A stretch of 64,000 nt of DNA from Marvania coccoides (GCA_963854735.1 OY978103.1:992001-1056000); one strand, 5' to 3'; counted from the stretch's first letter, positions 1-11,097 are shown. Program-made: numbers and translations. Notes: generated from the sequence alone by a model not told the origin.

Positions 1-1109
1 GCGATCGAGGCTTTGAAAGCGAAACGAGCGGCAGAGGCAGGCGGCGGCTCCCAGGCTGCTAAACCAGCAGCAGCAGCAGCCGCAGCGGCAGCAGCCACGG
101 AGAAGCCTGCTGGCGGGGAAAAGAGCTTCAAGCTCAAATTTGTCATCCCTAAGAAACCGGCGGCAGAGGACGCAGCAGCCCCCTCAGCAGCAGGTGGACC
201 CTCCAATTCCAAACCGGCACCGGCGGCGGCACCGGCGGCACCCGCAGCTGAGGGCAAACCGCCGCCCCCTCAGAAACCCTCCACAAAACGCCCCGCGCTG
301 AAGCGCCCCCCGCCCCGCCCTGCCACCGCGGAGGAGGAGGCAAAGCGGCAGCGAGGGGAGGAGGACGCTGCTGCCCGTTTGCACGAACAAGAGTAAGCAT
401 CCAATTATTCTATCTGTTGTATCTCATTATCTCGAGCAACTCTTCATACAACTCTGCACCTTTTGGTCAATTTTACCCCAAAATGCGCCCACAACACGAT
501 GAAAGTTCACCGTCCTCTCTCCCTCTTGTTTCTCTCCAGCATTCCTTCGATTCCGGAGCTGTTTGTGGGCGATCTCCCCGAGCACTACGACTCCGACATG
601 CTGTGGGACTTTTTCTCGCAGTTCCACGAGGTGGTGGACGCCCAGGTGGTGGGGCGGTGTTGCTACGGCTTTGTGACGTTTGCCTCCTTCGAGGACGCAG
701 AGTCGCTGCTGCACTTCCAGTCGCAGCAGCCGGTGCTGGTGGAGGATCGACAGCTGCGGATATCGTGGTCGAAGCGAGGGGTGGACCAAGAGGGAGGCTG
801 GCAGGGCGGAGCAGTGAGTTTCTAAATTTAAAAATGAAGAAAAAATACCCTAAAGACCGGTTATTGCTGGGGGATTTTCTTCAAATACACCTGAGCGAAA
901 ACAATGTAGAATTAAACTTCCTTGTTGTGTTTCTTATTAAATTTCGTTAGGTTGCTGGGGTAGGCGGTGGCGGTGAGGCCCCCCGAATGGCGGCAGCACG
1001 GGAGGCAGCGGCAGCGGTGGCAGAGCAGATTGATCAGCATGAGCTGGCGATGGTGAATTTGAACGGGCCGCCGCCTACCAGGACCCTGGTGACCTATGAT
1101 GACCTCTAA
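1..1109 (+). CDS. RRM-domain RNA-binding protein (3' part of gene)
   Basis: The gene enters from the left edge, so its start is missing. Exons are 1-392, 540-813 and 951-1109, ending in TAA; both introns have GT...AG borders and the frame is kept. The visible N-terminal stretch is low complexity, rich in Ala, Pro and Lys, with a basic KLKFVIPKK patch. Exon 2 encodes one RNA-recognition motif: RNP2-like ELFVGDLP and RNP1-like CCYGFVTFAS are both clear, and the domain ends with LRISWSKRG. The last exon is Gly/Ala-rich and ends in TYDDL. The family binds single-stranded RNA, usually in the nucleus. The exact orthologue cannot be named because the N-terminus is absent and the flanks are low complexity. 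Confidence 0.8.
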
Positions 1110-1341
1110 ATAATGGATAGATAAACTGTGACTGCGATGATAGGCGTAGACTGTAGATGCATTTTGAACATCCCATCATGCACGGATAGCTTCTATAACG
1201 ATTTTTCTTTGTTACGCTTTGCAGCCACTGAATTTGAGTGTTCATGCAGAAAATGGTGTTTAATTTTTTCTCTCGGTAAATGATGGTTTCCCCCCTCTCA
1301 TAACTACCAGCTTTTAAGAGGGAATTATATAAATACGGTAA

Positions 1342-1807
1342 TTAACGGTGAGATACACCAAACTGGCCAAAGTATTTTTCTTCGTCGATGTGGTTCCTCA
1401 GTATTTCGGTAGTGGCAGCGTCGCGGCGTTGCTTCTCCGCTGCCTGCTCCTGCAGCCTCTTTGCCAGGGACACAGCCTTTTGCCTCCGGGCTTCCTCAGC
1501 GTCGGCCTGCATCCGCGCCACCTCCTCCGCCCACTGCAGCTGCTGCGCCTCATCGCTGCGGGCAGCAACAAAGGCCGCCGCCTCCCACTCCCGCCTCGCC
1601 TTGATCTGCTTGTCCAAAGCGCCGACGTCGACCTGCGAGTTGAAACGTTATTCGGAGCATTTTATTTGTTTTTTCTTGAGCATTATGAGCCTGGATTCAA
1701 CGAAACCGAGTCGCGACGTTTCTCACCCCTATCTGTCGCTTCCGCTCGTCCTTGACGACCCGCGCCAGGCGCTCAGGGTCCTGGGGAGGGATGATTCGTT
1801 TACCCAT
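1342..1807 (-). CDS. RIB43A-like flagellar protofilament-ribbon protein, short form
   Basis: Two exons, 1727-1807 and 1342-1632, give 123 residues starting MGKRIIPPQ and ending in TAA. The motif RKRQIGVDVGALDKQ around the junction matches the RIB43A/RIBC signature (IGVDVxALxxQ). A long charged coiled coil with LAKRLQEQAAEK follows, as in the family. RIB43A proteins lie inside the lumen of flagellar doublet microtubules. Family members are usually about 370-390 residues; this one stops just where the family's WDLNDP/GPASLQ region should begin, so it is a truncated or degenerating copy, or further exons were missed. The N-terminal exon is short but the frame is clean. Family call fairly sure, gene completeness unsure. 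Confidence 0.6.
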
Positions 1808-1957
1808 AGTTACATAGCAAAGTTAACTGTGCGGTTTCGTCCTTAAAGGCTCCAAATTCTCCTTGAAACCATCCGGTCAAAAAATATAATTTGAATTTTA
1901 TTTATTTCTCGAGGCAATTATTGCAGAGCGTTTTAATTTAATTTAACAAATATCGAG

Positions 1958-2532
1958 ATGGTGTCTACATGCGTTACAACGTGTCGGGGAGCGCCCCTCA
2001 CCCAGGCATCATCTTTCGACAACAAGATGTCTCGGAAAAAGCCGCGCCAAAGCTTCTCCAAAATGTGCACAGTACCTACCATGCCTCTGGAACAGACATC
2101 TGTATCTGGGAAATGCAATCAGTCCAACGAGCTCTCTTCCAGACGAGGCGTGCTGCTGTCAATTGCGCCGTTGATGTTTTTGCCGGTTCGAGGCTGCAGT
2201 GCGCCAGGTTTCTACGATACAGGGATCAAGGACAACTGCCAGAAGCTGTACCAGCCCGCAGGAGCGGCTGAGCAACGGCGAGTAACCCCTTTGTTTATGA
2301 TATTTATACCGCCCCGCTGCCTACTTTTTCAACTCTTCTCTCACAAAAAAACTGTTGTCGCACTTTCAAGCGCAGGCTGAAGGAAGGATTGGCAAGGGAG
2401 GCGGCTGGGAAGGAATTGGAGCGCGCGAGGCTGCTGGAGGAGCAGCGAGAGTATGACAGATCCGCCCTTGAAGCGGAGCGACTGGCCAGCACTCGAAAAA
2501 AGGTCGAAGAGAGCTGGCAAAGCCTGGAATGA
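1958..2532 (+). CDS. Possible thylakoid-lumen protein with C-terminal coiled coil
   Basis: I do not recognise the family. Exon 1 (from ATG 1958, or ATG 2024) reads as a Ser/Thr/basic-rich transit-like stretch, then a twin-Arg hydrophobic segment SSRRGVLLSIAPLMFLPVRG followed by CSAPGFYD. This resembles a thylakoid Tat-type lumen signal. The second exon, ending in TGA at 2530-2532, encodes an acidic/basic coiled coil (LAREAAGKELERARLLEEQ). The junction is uncertain: donor GTAACC at 2282 joined to an acceptor after AAG, or donor GTACCA at 2248 joined to the acceptor GCGCAG, both keep the frame. Inferred location is the plastid. The product would be about 110-165 residues. Confidence 0.4.
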
Positions 2533-2632
2533 AGGTGTATGTAATGGCTATCCAAAATTACACGTATTGACAGTTAAATTCTCAAAAGAGGGTCAATAAT
2601 TTGGCTGCAGATCTTCCTTGATCGTTATTTTG

Positions 2633-2969
2633 TCATTTCTCCTCTGGCGGCGGGGATAGCTGGGCCTTGATGTAATCAAAGGGCTGCACCAGCCACAGGG
2701 CTCCAATCAATGCTGTTCCTCCCCACACTGCTGCGGTCTGGATGTTAATAGGTGTGGCCAACTTGCGGAGGGCCGGCTGCAATAATAAAAATCAAAAGGC
2801 AAAGGTTGGTCATTATGGGTGGATAAACAAAGGGTTGCATTGCATAAAGAATTTAGATAATTCAGACGTAATTAACTAGGAGAGCAGCTGCATTTATCAG
2901 AAAGCGAGAAATTAATAAATTCTAATAAATTCTATGAGGTTACTACTCAACGGGAACGATGCTGGTCAT
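2633..2969 (-). CDS. QCR10: Ubiquinol-cytochrome c reductase 6.7 kDa subunit (plant-type QCR10)
   Basis: Two exons (2952-2969, only 18 bases, and 2633-2776) encode 52 residues ending in TGA. The segment INIQTAAVWGGTALIGALWL followed by VQPFDYIK matches plant QCR10/UCRY, which has IDIQAAAGWGxAAxxGAxWVVQPFxWIK. It is a single-pass inner-membrane subunit of mitochondrial complex III, with the transmembrane helix at about residues 18-36. Length is as in plants (about 57 residues). The protein is too short for ordinary ORF calling, so the start rests on the clean GT/AG join in phase 0. The tail PPPEEK is typical of the plant family. Confidence 0.75.
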
Positions 2970-3472
2970 GGCGGCAGTTCTACCTCTATCTCCGTCAACA
3001 AAAATAAAAGATGGTAAAAAAATAGTAGAGCAGATGATGCACAGCAGAATTTAATTTAATGTCCTGTTGCTGCAGAGAAGAGAAGAACGAAAGAAGAAAA
3101 CTGAAGAAGAAAAGAAAGCTCCCATGCTTAGCCATGATGGATGATGACAAGTTGATTGGCAGTTACTAACTACTGATACAGCCAAGCATAGAAATGCCAA
3201 CCCTGGATGTCGATCGGTCCCGTCGCTCCAAGTCTGCTCTAGCGCTTTTGGAATCAACATGCATGCTTCGCGCGCAGAAAAGCGTGCATTACACGAAAGG
3301 CTGCTGCATACATATTACATCTTTCATCTATTAAAAAAAATCTCGGTGGCGCTCCTTCCTCTCTTTACGTACGGTGTAAGCCATACGGTTCTGTCTGCGC
3401 CAAAACATACAACGAAACAACAGAAAAAAAACGGTTCGGGGGTTTCTCCAACGCGCTTTACATAAACTTCAA
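2970..3472. other. Intergenic, no gene seen
   Basis: 5' flank of QCR10 and 3' flank of the BTB gene. Short open frames on both strands are not supported by composition or splice sites. Confidence 0.6.
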
Positions 3473-4512
3473 TTATTTCACCTGAAAGGTGAGACGGTCG
3501 AGATGATCTGTAAAGTCCTCCGCATCGAGGACTGTCCTGAGGCAATTGTGCCCCCAACAATGACTTCCAGTACAATATTGGACTGGTGGCTCATCTGATC
3601 CGAGAAATGTGCTCCTGCTCGGCCGGCTCCAATTGTAGCAGCCCATGGTGTACGATACAGTTTTGGCGTCCTCCTCTGCCGGCGGCTCATTCACCTCAAG
3701 TTGAAGCGAAATGTAGTCCTCTTCTGCATGAGTGATAGAAAAATGCAGCCGAAACTGAAAATTTTCGAATTCGAACCAAGGAGGCAGGGTTTCAGAAAAT
3801 GGCGTCGCCCATGTAAAAACTGCTTCATAAAAAATGTCGTCACCAACTTCAACCAATCGAAGCAACTTGGGGGCGCCCAACATGATGTATTGCTGGGAGG
3901 GCGCATCCATATTTATGGCCGACGAAATGAGGGCCGCCTGCATCAGTTCTGAGCACCGTCGTAGCTTCACCGCAAACGTGGTGAACTCGCCCACCATGTC
4001 TCCAAATGTCAACCACCGCACAGAAACCTCAAGACAACACGCCTCCTTCAATTCGACGATCCCTAAATCAAATGCCGCCGCCCCCAACTCAACAAGCGAC
4101 ACTGTTTTTGCCAAGACACACAAGGAGCACAACGTGGGGAAAAAAACATGTCCAGCTTGTGCGCTGCACGGAGATTTCCAACGATTTAATCTTCTCTCGT
4201 CAGATATTTCACGTTGCGAGCCAAAAGGTCAGTAGGACTCTAGAAAAATGTCAGCGCACCCAAAGCATCCAGCGTTGTGCAGGTGTCATAGAAAACAACT
4301 GGGCCGTCGCACGTCATGTCATCAAGGAGCATCGCCTTGTGCATTTTCGACGCGCGGCCGAGGGTTTGGCTGTGGACAGGCAGCGTTTTTCCTGCGACAC
4401 TCAGCTGCCAGTCAGAGAACTGCTCGTCTTCGAGGCTCAACTAGTAGCGCTGCGGCAAGTCGCCCTCGCCAGCGGCATACTTTGCCAGATCGTAAATGCG
4501 AGGGAGTGTCAT
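3473..4512 (-). pseudogene. BTB/POZ-domain protein with MATH-like C-terminus; in-frame TAG
   Basis: Reading from ATG 4512-4510 gives MTLPRIYDLAKYAAGEG and then, in the same frame, TAG at 4443-4441, followed by LSLEDEQFSDWQLSVAGK and LPVHSQTLGRAS, a BTB/POZ start. The first block runs 4512-4260. An intron with donor GTGCGC and an acceptor after ACAAG would join in phase to 3473-4155, which continues with BTB-type helices (LVELGAAAFDLGIVELKEAC) and ends in TAA. The C-terminus, WGHNCLRTVL then LDRLTFQVK, resembles the end of a MATH/TRAF domain (WGYxxFI...LxDxLxxEVEV). BTB-MATH proteins are adaptors of cullin-3 ubiquitin ligases. Both sides of the TAG look coding, so this is a disabled gene, a read-through gene or a sequence error. 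The junction acceptor is only probable. Confidence 0.5.
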
Positions 4513-4980
4513 TTTGTCCCCCGAAACGGATGTCGCCTCGAGAAAATATTTTTAAACCTGCACAGGACGACAACACGAGAAGCCCGGCGTCAGAGGGAAT
4601 GTAGTTTCATGAAATTATGCATTTAATATTGAATTATCCAGAATTGAGGTGCCCTCAGTCTCGGGTTTAAATAATTTAGTTCTCACCTCCCACTTTTAGT
4701 CTTGCTTTCCCGTTCTGCCCACCGCGTGGACAGAACTCATTACGTTCAGTCGAAATATGAATGCCAGGATTGCGGATTTAGCCCAAGACCCACCAAAAAG
4801 CGTTCGACAGTCGTCCTGCAAGACCACGAGTTTTAAGCCTCTCCTAGGCCTGGGCCCCAAGGTATATATTTTTTTATATAAAATAATCAATATGCCAGGG
4901 GCCACATAATCAGCGGTCACGGCTGAACGCAGTTATTTCACACCAACATAAGTCTGATCACCAAGAGGCAACTGAATCGA
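4513..4980. promoter_or_regulatory. Upstream region of the BTB and AAA ATPase genes
   Basis: Divergent pair with 468 bases between starts. No gene or named element seen. Confidence 0.4.
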
Positions 4981-7900
4981 ATGCTGCCAGCGATACTGCG
5001 GGCCATTCGGCCGGAGCGCGACCTCACCACCCGCGCTGACCAGCTTTCTGCCGCCCAAGAGCAGCTGGCCAGCCTGATCGCCTCCATAGTAGCTTGGTTC
5101 GTCGGCAGTTTGAGCTCAGTCTTTCAGGACATCCTGCTCAGTATCCCGCCCATTCGACACCTTGTACTGCGCTGCTTGGGGCGGCGTTTCTCCGCGGCGC
5201 TCGTCCCCGCCGTGCGCCCCCCTCCACCCGCCCCCACGCCTTTTGAAGAGCTGGATTATTATGTGGACCCAAGAGCGGCAGAAACGCTGCAACTGGCGGC
5301 GCTGCACGCGCTGTCGGTGCAGCTGGAGCACGCGCAAGGGGAGCCGCTGCCGCCCACACAGCTGCTGCCCAGCGTCAGCCACGTTTTACTGCAGACTGAG
5401 GAGCGCAAGGGCGGGAAAAACTATCTCGAAGCGGTGGCCACAGGGCTGGCTGGCCAGGTATAGGAATCACGTGTTTATCTTTTGAAATCATTCGCATCAT
5501 TTACTGCTTCATTTTCACATTTTTTCCCAGAGTAAATTCTGATAAAAACGATGGTTTTTTGCTGTCCATTTTTAATTCAAATTTCCATGTCTTGTGCAGA
5601 TGAGGGGGGCATTTGTCCCCGTGGACGCCATGCTGCTGGCCACCCTTCTGGCGGAGGCTCTGGGGGGCGGCCCAGAGGCCCACATGGACCTGCTGTGCGG
5701 CGGCGCCGGCTACGGCAGCACCGCCGGCGGGCGGTGGCGGAGCAGAGTGGAGAGTCGAATGCGTTTCGCCTGGCAGGCGCTGCAGCAGGCGCTGGAGGGG
5801 CTAGAGCAGCCCTCGGTGGTCTTTTTTCGGTCCTCTGACGCCTTGATCTGCCCCTGCTGGGAGGCGTTTGCCGCATTTCTGGAAGTTTTCGGGCCGAAGA
5901 GCGGAGAAGCCTTGGTTATGGAATTTGAGCCCGCTGGAAAGCGCGCGCCACGTGCGCCTGTGGTTTACATTGCGGGGGTCATCCTCCCGGAGGCTGGGGC
6001 TGCGCTGGTGGGCGGAAAAAAGAAAAACTTCGGCCGAAATGGCGGCGACGGCGATGCTTCCGCCGGGCTGGGACGTGGGGAATCGGTGCGCAACCTGATG
6101 CGGGATGAGGTGGAGGCGTCGCTGGCGGTGCCTGATGACTCTGGGCTGGCGGGACTGCTGATGGGGCTGAGTCGATTGGTAGAGGAGCCTTGCCCCGACC
6201 CTCGCAAGCTGCTGCCGCGCGCGTTTCCCACCCGCGTGCGCCTCGCGCCGCCGCCCTCCGGGCCCGCCGCCTCGCGGCACCGCGCCAGGCTGCAGAAGGA
6301 CGCAGAGGGGGAAAGCGCGGCAGAGAATTACAGCCGGGCGGCAGGAGTGGCGGCAGCGACGGGGGTGCGCGTGCCGCCTCGTGGCAGCGCTGTGTACGGC
6401 GGGGGAGGGGGCGTCAGCGGAGGAGCGGCAGTGCTGCGGCGGGAGGACTGGGAGAAGGTCCTAGCGTGGGCAGTGAGCATGGAGACGATGCAACGTCGGA
6501 AGAAAGAAATCGAGAAAGAAAGGAGCGAGCGGGCGGCGGGGCAGGAAGACGGAACGGCGGAATCTCGCAGCGATGGAGAGCGTGGTGACAGCGGGCTGCG
6601 GCAGCGGCGGCAGAGCTCGACAACACTCCCGCTACAACTGACCTCCCCTTCTGCGGGGGGTGGCATGCGGCGCTCGTGCAGCGCCACAGAAAGCGCGGCG
6701 GGGTACTGGACGGAGGATCTGACTGCGGCGTCCCTGCGGGCGCCGCTGCTCCCTGCGTCTGCTTCGTCTTCGCCTTTGAAAACGCCCTTGAAAGGCGAGG
6801 CCGAGCAGAGCGCAGGGGGTATTTCCACGGCGGGGTCGGCAGCGAAGAGGAAGCTGGAGCAGAGCATGGCTGCAGCGGGGCTGCAGGGGCCCAGCAACAG
6901 CAGCGGCGGCGACGGCGGCGGTTCAAAGCTGCAGCTCAGCGAGGCTGCGGTGCAGTTCGGCCTCGAGATGTGGCGCCGCTCCGGTAGCGCCCCGCACCAA
7001 GCGGTCCAGCCAGAGAACTCGTATGAAAAGCAGCTACTGGTGGAAGTTTTGTCCCCGGAAGACCTCGGCCGAGGATTTTCTGATGTGGGGGCGCTAGACG
7101 ACGCAAAGCGCGCGCTGCGTGAGGCCGTGCAGCTCCCGCTGCAACGGCCCGAGCTGTTCGAGGCTGGAGCGCTGGCGCGCCCATCCTCAGGCGTGCTGCT
7201 GTTTGGGCCACCCGGCACGGGAAAGACGCTGCTGGCTCGGGCTGCCGCTGCTGAGTCGGGTGCGTCGTTCCTGGAGCTCTCCATGAGCGCGCTGTCCTCC
7301 AAGTGGTTCGGCGACTCCACAAAGCTGGTGCGCGCCGCGTTCTCGCTGGCCGCCAAGCTGGTAAGCTGCTGCTTTTTGCATTTTTTCATTGCATTGCAAT
7401 GTATTTTTTTTCGCGTGTTTTTCATTTATTTCTGCAGTTTAATTTCTCATGAATGGTTTCACGTGTTTGCAGGCCCCTTGCGTGCTGTTTGTTGATGAGG
7501 TGGATGCGCTGCTGGGGCGGCGGGCTGGCGGCGGGCGGGAGCACGAGGCCACGCGCGAGCTGAAGAACGAATTCATGTCGAGGTGAGAAAATTTTATGTT
7601 CAAAAAAAATGTTAAAGGCTGGGACTAGCGACGTATTGCCGCCGTACAAAAGGTTTTTCCCTCTTTCTTTCCCGCCTATTTTTATTTTCCTTCATGCATT
7701 TCCTAAATAAAACTCCTCTTAGTTTATAAAGCAATCGTTGAAATTAGTTAATTTTGCTAATCCTCTATGTACCCCTTCATTTTCATAACAACTTTCAGTG
7801 ACTTTTTGTTGTTGCAGGTGGGACGGCATTCGTGGGGACGCTGCCGCCCGTCGCGTCATCGTTCTGGGCGCCACCAACCGGCCCTTCGACCTCGACGAGG

Positions 7901-8550
7901 CGGTGCTGCGCCGCTTCAGCTCCCGCGTCGCCGTGGGGCTGCCCGTCAAAAAGGCCCGGTGCGCCATTTTGGACGTGATCCTCGCTGGGCAGGCGCTGGC
8001 GGGCGACGTGAAACTGGACGCAGTGGCCGATAAGACTGAGGGCTTCAGCGGGGCGGACCTGCGGCAGCTGTGCGTGTCGGCGGCGATGCGCCCCGTTCGG
8101 GAACTGGTGGAAGAAAACGGGACCGGGGATGGAGAGAAAGAAAGGAAGAAAAGAAAGGAGGTAAATGCACAGCGGTCTCTCACCCCGCGCACGCCCGAAG
8201 CCACCGCCGCTCCGACCCCAGAGCTCGCTGAAGCGGCAGCCGGTGCTGCGGAGCTGAACGCGGCGCTGGGTGCGCTGGCCTCCCCCCAGATGGCCTCCGC
8301 GCTGGCCAAGGTGCAGAGCGTGCGGGAGGGGGGCGGCGGCAGCGGCAGCAGCCGGTTTGGCAGCGACAGAACAGCGCCTCGTGCAGTAAACGCTGCTGAT
8401 TTCGATGCGGCGGTGAAGGAGGTGGGTCCCACCGTGGATCCAGATTCGCTGGTCATTCAAGAGCTGAAGGAGTGGGATAGCAAGTATGGCACGCACGGGG
8501 TGCGGGGGGAAGGCGTGGGGCTGGGGCGCCGGCTGGCTTACTACACTTAG
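4981..8550 (+). CDS. Membrane-anchored AAA ATPase (plant DAA1/MSP1-like clade)
   Basis: Exons 4981-5457, 5600-7360, 7473-7582 and 7818-8550 give 1026 residues ending in TAG. A hydrophobic stretch (ASIVAWFVGSLSSVFQDILL, near residues 33-52) suggests an N-terminal anchor. A long Ser/Gly/Ala-rich middle of low complexity follows. The AAA module begins FSDVGALDDAKRALREAV. Walker A GPPGTGKT is near residue 695, Walker B reads VLFVDEVDALLGRR, and sensor 1 is LGATNRPFDLDEAVLRRF. These blocks match the plant DAA1 group, related to MSP1/ATAD1 and spastin, single-domain hexameric ATPases that extract or remodel proteins. The C-terminus (VIQELKEWDSKYG) also fits that group. The target organelle cannot be read from sequence. 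Long open frames on the opposite strand here are GC-driven shadows. Confidence 0.85.
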
Positions 8551-8902
8551 AATGAATGTTTTAAAGAAAAAAAAGAACGCGTGGAATTTAATTACAGAGT
8601 CATTTTGTCTGCTTGACTATTTAATGCAAGAAAAGAAGGGTTAGTGGGAAACAAAGGGCTCTGCTGAAAACGTCGTTGAAATATATTATATACAAATGGA
8701 GCCGTATTGACCCCCTTGAATGATGAGCGGCCCCCTAAAGAACTAGTTTACTAGTGTACAGTATCGTCAGGCGACTGGCAAGGCAAAAAAAGCAGGCCGG
8801 GAGGGGGGAAAAGAGAAAGGAAGAAATCATTCGGACAGCAACTTTTTGTAATTTAATTTTTAATTCGGTTTCATCATTATCATCAAAAATTTATCCCTAT
8901 CA
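8551..8902. other. Intergenic between convergent genes, no gene seen
   Basis: 3' flanks of the AAA ATPase and the small acidic protein; AT-rich with polypurine patches. Confidence 0.6.
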
Positions 8903-9299
8903 TCATTTCTTCCACTCTGGCGCAGGAGCCATCCTGGGCAGGTGATTCCGCTCATACAGCAGCGAGTTGGCCACATGTTCCTCTTCGTCCTCTTCGTGGT
9001 TCTTCCGGTCCGCGTACTCGTTCCACCACCTTAATAAGGAGAGAGAGGGGGGCGCGGAGGTGTCGGAGGAGAAAAATGAGGCATTGCGGGTTGCCGCCGT
9101 CAGCAATAATATAGCATTAACCTGAGCTCAAATAACACGAGCACGCATCCGATGGTGGGGGAGCGTACCTTTTCAGCGAGTTCTCGTAGGCTTCAGCCTT
9201 CTGTTCGGGCTTTTTGGTGCCATAAATTGCATCCAGGACATTTTGGGGGCATCGTGTTGCCTCTTTCACCGGGGCCTGTTCAGTGTTGGCAGCTTGCAT
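8903..9299 (-). CDS. Small acidic protein, family unknown
   Basis: Two exons, 9169-9299 and 8903-9029, join in phase (AG|G) to give 85 residues ending in TGA. The protein starts MQAANTEQAPVKEATRC, has YGTKKPEQKAEAYENSLKRW across the junction, then a very acidic patch (HEEDEEEH) and a basic/Pro-rich end (MAPAPEWKK). No signal peptide or membrane segment is visible. Clean splice sites and the compositional change at the exon borders support a real gene. It could be a small subunit of an organellar complex, but I cannot assign it. Confidence 0.6.
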
Positions 9300-9641
9300 T
9301 GCGGCGACTTGATATTTAGCTTGTGAATTTTATAATAGCATTTCGAAATTCCAAAAACGGGGAGAACGAGCTTTGTCTTTGCTGACCTGGACGGTTCCCC
9401 TGCTCAAAAGCGTGCTCAATAAATTACATATAAATTGGCGTATGTATACGATTGATCCAACTACAGCGGGAGCGCGACGTCCTTGCAGTGTGGTCCCATT
9501 TTATTTTTTTGAACAGATTTTGTTTATGAGATTTTTTTGGCAAGCATTCTTATGGATGTAGAGCGACCGACTCAATACTTGACGTAACATCCATGTAGCC
9601 AGTGTCTAGCTGCAGACGAACTTGATTAATTCCTCGGCAGA
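9300..9641. promoter_or_regulatory. Upstream region of the small acidic protein and DnaJ genes
   Basis: Divergent start codons 342 bases apart. AT-rich; one 62-codon open frame inside has no protein-like features. Confidence 0.4.
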
Positions 9642-10485
9642 ATGGACTACTACCAGCTGCTGGGAGTCGACGAGAAGGCCAGCCTCCACGACATTAAAAA
9701 GGCGTTCCGCGCGAAGGCTTTTGACCACCATCCTGACGCGTACGTGTGAAGAACTCCCAGCTGCCCCTCATCGGCAATCTGCTTTTCCTTCACCGCATAT
9801 GAACATTATTTCAAGTTTATTCCTCTCCCCCATACTGCAGTCGGGGCAGGCAAGGCAAGGACGCTGGCCCAGACTCCGGGGCCCAGTTTCAAAAGGTGCT
9901 GCAAGCGTACGAGACCCTGCGCGACCCCGCCAAAAGAGCGCAGTACGACTCTCTTCGGCGCACCCGATTTGATTTTGACGCCGCTGCCCATGACGCTCCA
10001 GCATGGGGCAGGGCACGGCCGCACAGCCGCAGCCCCACCGCCAATGAGTGGGAGCGTCAGTTTGACGAGTGGATACGAAGAATGGAGGAGAATTATGGCG
10101 GTCATGCAGCCCAAGAGGTGAGGGGTAAACTGCGTTGGCCCCGTAAAATATACCAAACAATGGCTATGGCATTTTTACTGGGCAATTCCCTATTGTTTAC
10201 TTGCAGGCGGAGAGGCTTAAGCGAGAAAGGATGGCGACTGAGCGACTGCGTAACTGGGAGCGGGAGAAGACGGAGGCACAGGAGGTCAAGCAGCGGTCAG
10301 AGAGGCTGAAGCGCAGGGCAGAGGACGCCCGACACTCCCGCCAAGCTGCCACTCTTCGGAGATTCTGGCAGGGGCGAACAGGGTTTGTGTGGCAAGATGC
10401 TGCTGTGGGGGTCGCATTTTTGTGGATTTCTGCAGGTCTGGCCTTGCAATGGCGCGATAAAATCCTGAAATTACCCCGTGCTTAA
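9642..10485 (+). CDS. DnaJ (J-domain) protein with C-terminal membrane segment
   Basis: Exons 9642-9739, 9841-10117 and 10207-10485 encode 217 residues ending in TAA. The J domain opens directly at the start: MDYYQLLGVDEKASLHDIKK, the HPD tripeptide within FDHHPDA across intron 1, and YETLRDPAKRAQYDSLR as helix 4. The centre is Arg/Glu-rich coiled coil (RLKRERMATERLRNWERE). Near the end a hydrophobic stretch (DAAVGVAFLWISAGLALQW) can span a membrane, leaving a short basic tail. J proteins stimulate the ATPase of Hsp70 and hand over clients. The tail anchor suggests the J domain faces the cytosol or matrix at an organelle membrane. The subfamily is not clear. Confidence 0.8.
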
Positions 10486-10520
10486 TAAGGAACGATGCCT
10501 GCCGCGTGGCCTCCAGCGGC

Positions 10521-10557
10521 ACTTTTGAGTCGGACACCGGTCGGGTTTGCTTTCAAT
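10521..10557. repeat. Copy 1 of a short dispersed repeat (second copy near 11776)
   Basis: The 20 bases acttttgagtcggacaccgg after the DnaJ stop codon recur at 11776-11795, and both are followed by a similar G/T-rich stretch ending in tttcaat. The repeat lies in the 3' flank of the DnaJ gene here and in the 5' flank of the membrane-protein gene there, so a segment was copied between the two places. Confidence 0.7.
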
Positions 10558-11097
10558 AAGAAATGAATTCTTCTTGGAAACAAATTGCATTGTACTGATT
10601 TTTGTTGTTGTGTAGATTATTTTTGTACTTCATCTGTTTCGTGGTCTTTCATTTATTTAAATGCTTGCAAATTAATTTAATAATGCTGCAGAATTTATTG
10701 CTTTGTGTTGTAAATTCCCAGACCCATCCTGCCGAGGCTCGGTCTTTGTGTTCAGCACAGCCAACCGAAAATCGCAGGATTGAAGAATAATGCCTAGTGA
10801 CAATTCAGAGGAAGGCTTCGCGTGCAGAGATTAATAGTAAATCACTTTGAAGCCCAATCAATCTATCCCTCTTGCTCGGCAGCCCGTCGTCAGCCTCATT
10901 TCTGAGAAGGTAGCCGCTCTCTCGTTATCTTTTATCCATATAGTTCGTACTCATATTTTATAGTACCAATCAAATCCACACCCTGGCAATTATTACCCCC
11001 CTACTTCCACTTAATTTTACCTTAATTATGATAGTGCCACATTCGTCTCTCTCTCATAATCCAAAAACATACGAAACAACCCCCCCCCGGAAAAAGA
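10558..11097. other. Intergenic, AT-rich, no gene seen
   Basis: Only short AT-driven open frames are present, without splice signals or recognisable domains. The right end carries a C9 run just before the duplicated exon. Confidence 0.6.

Noticed and set aside
3051..3260. 69-codon minus-strand open frame
   Set aside because: AT-rich, Phe/Ser-rich translation, no splice signals or similarity; intergenic.
4441..4443. Reassignment of TAG as a sense codon
   Set aside because: At least seven well-supported genes in the window end in TAG at the conserved C-terminus.
4433..4472. A 40-base intron removing the TAG of the BTB gene
   Set aside because: GTATGC...CTACTAG exists but gives the wrong phase and a stop right after the join.
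6328..7425. 365-codon open frame antisense to the AAA ATPase
   Set aside because: It mirrors GC-rich coding sequence, has no domain, and overlaps a certain exon.
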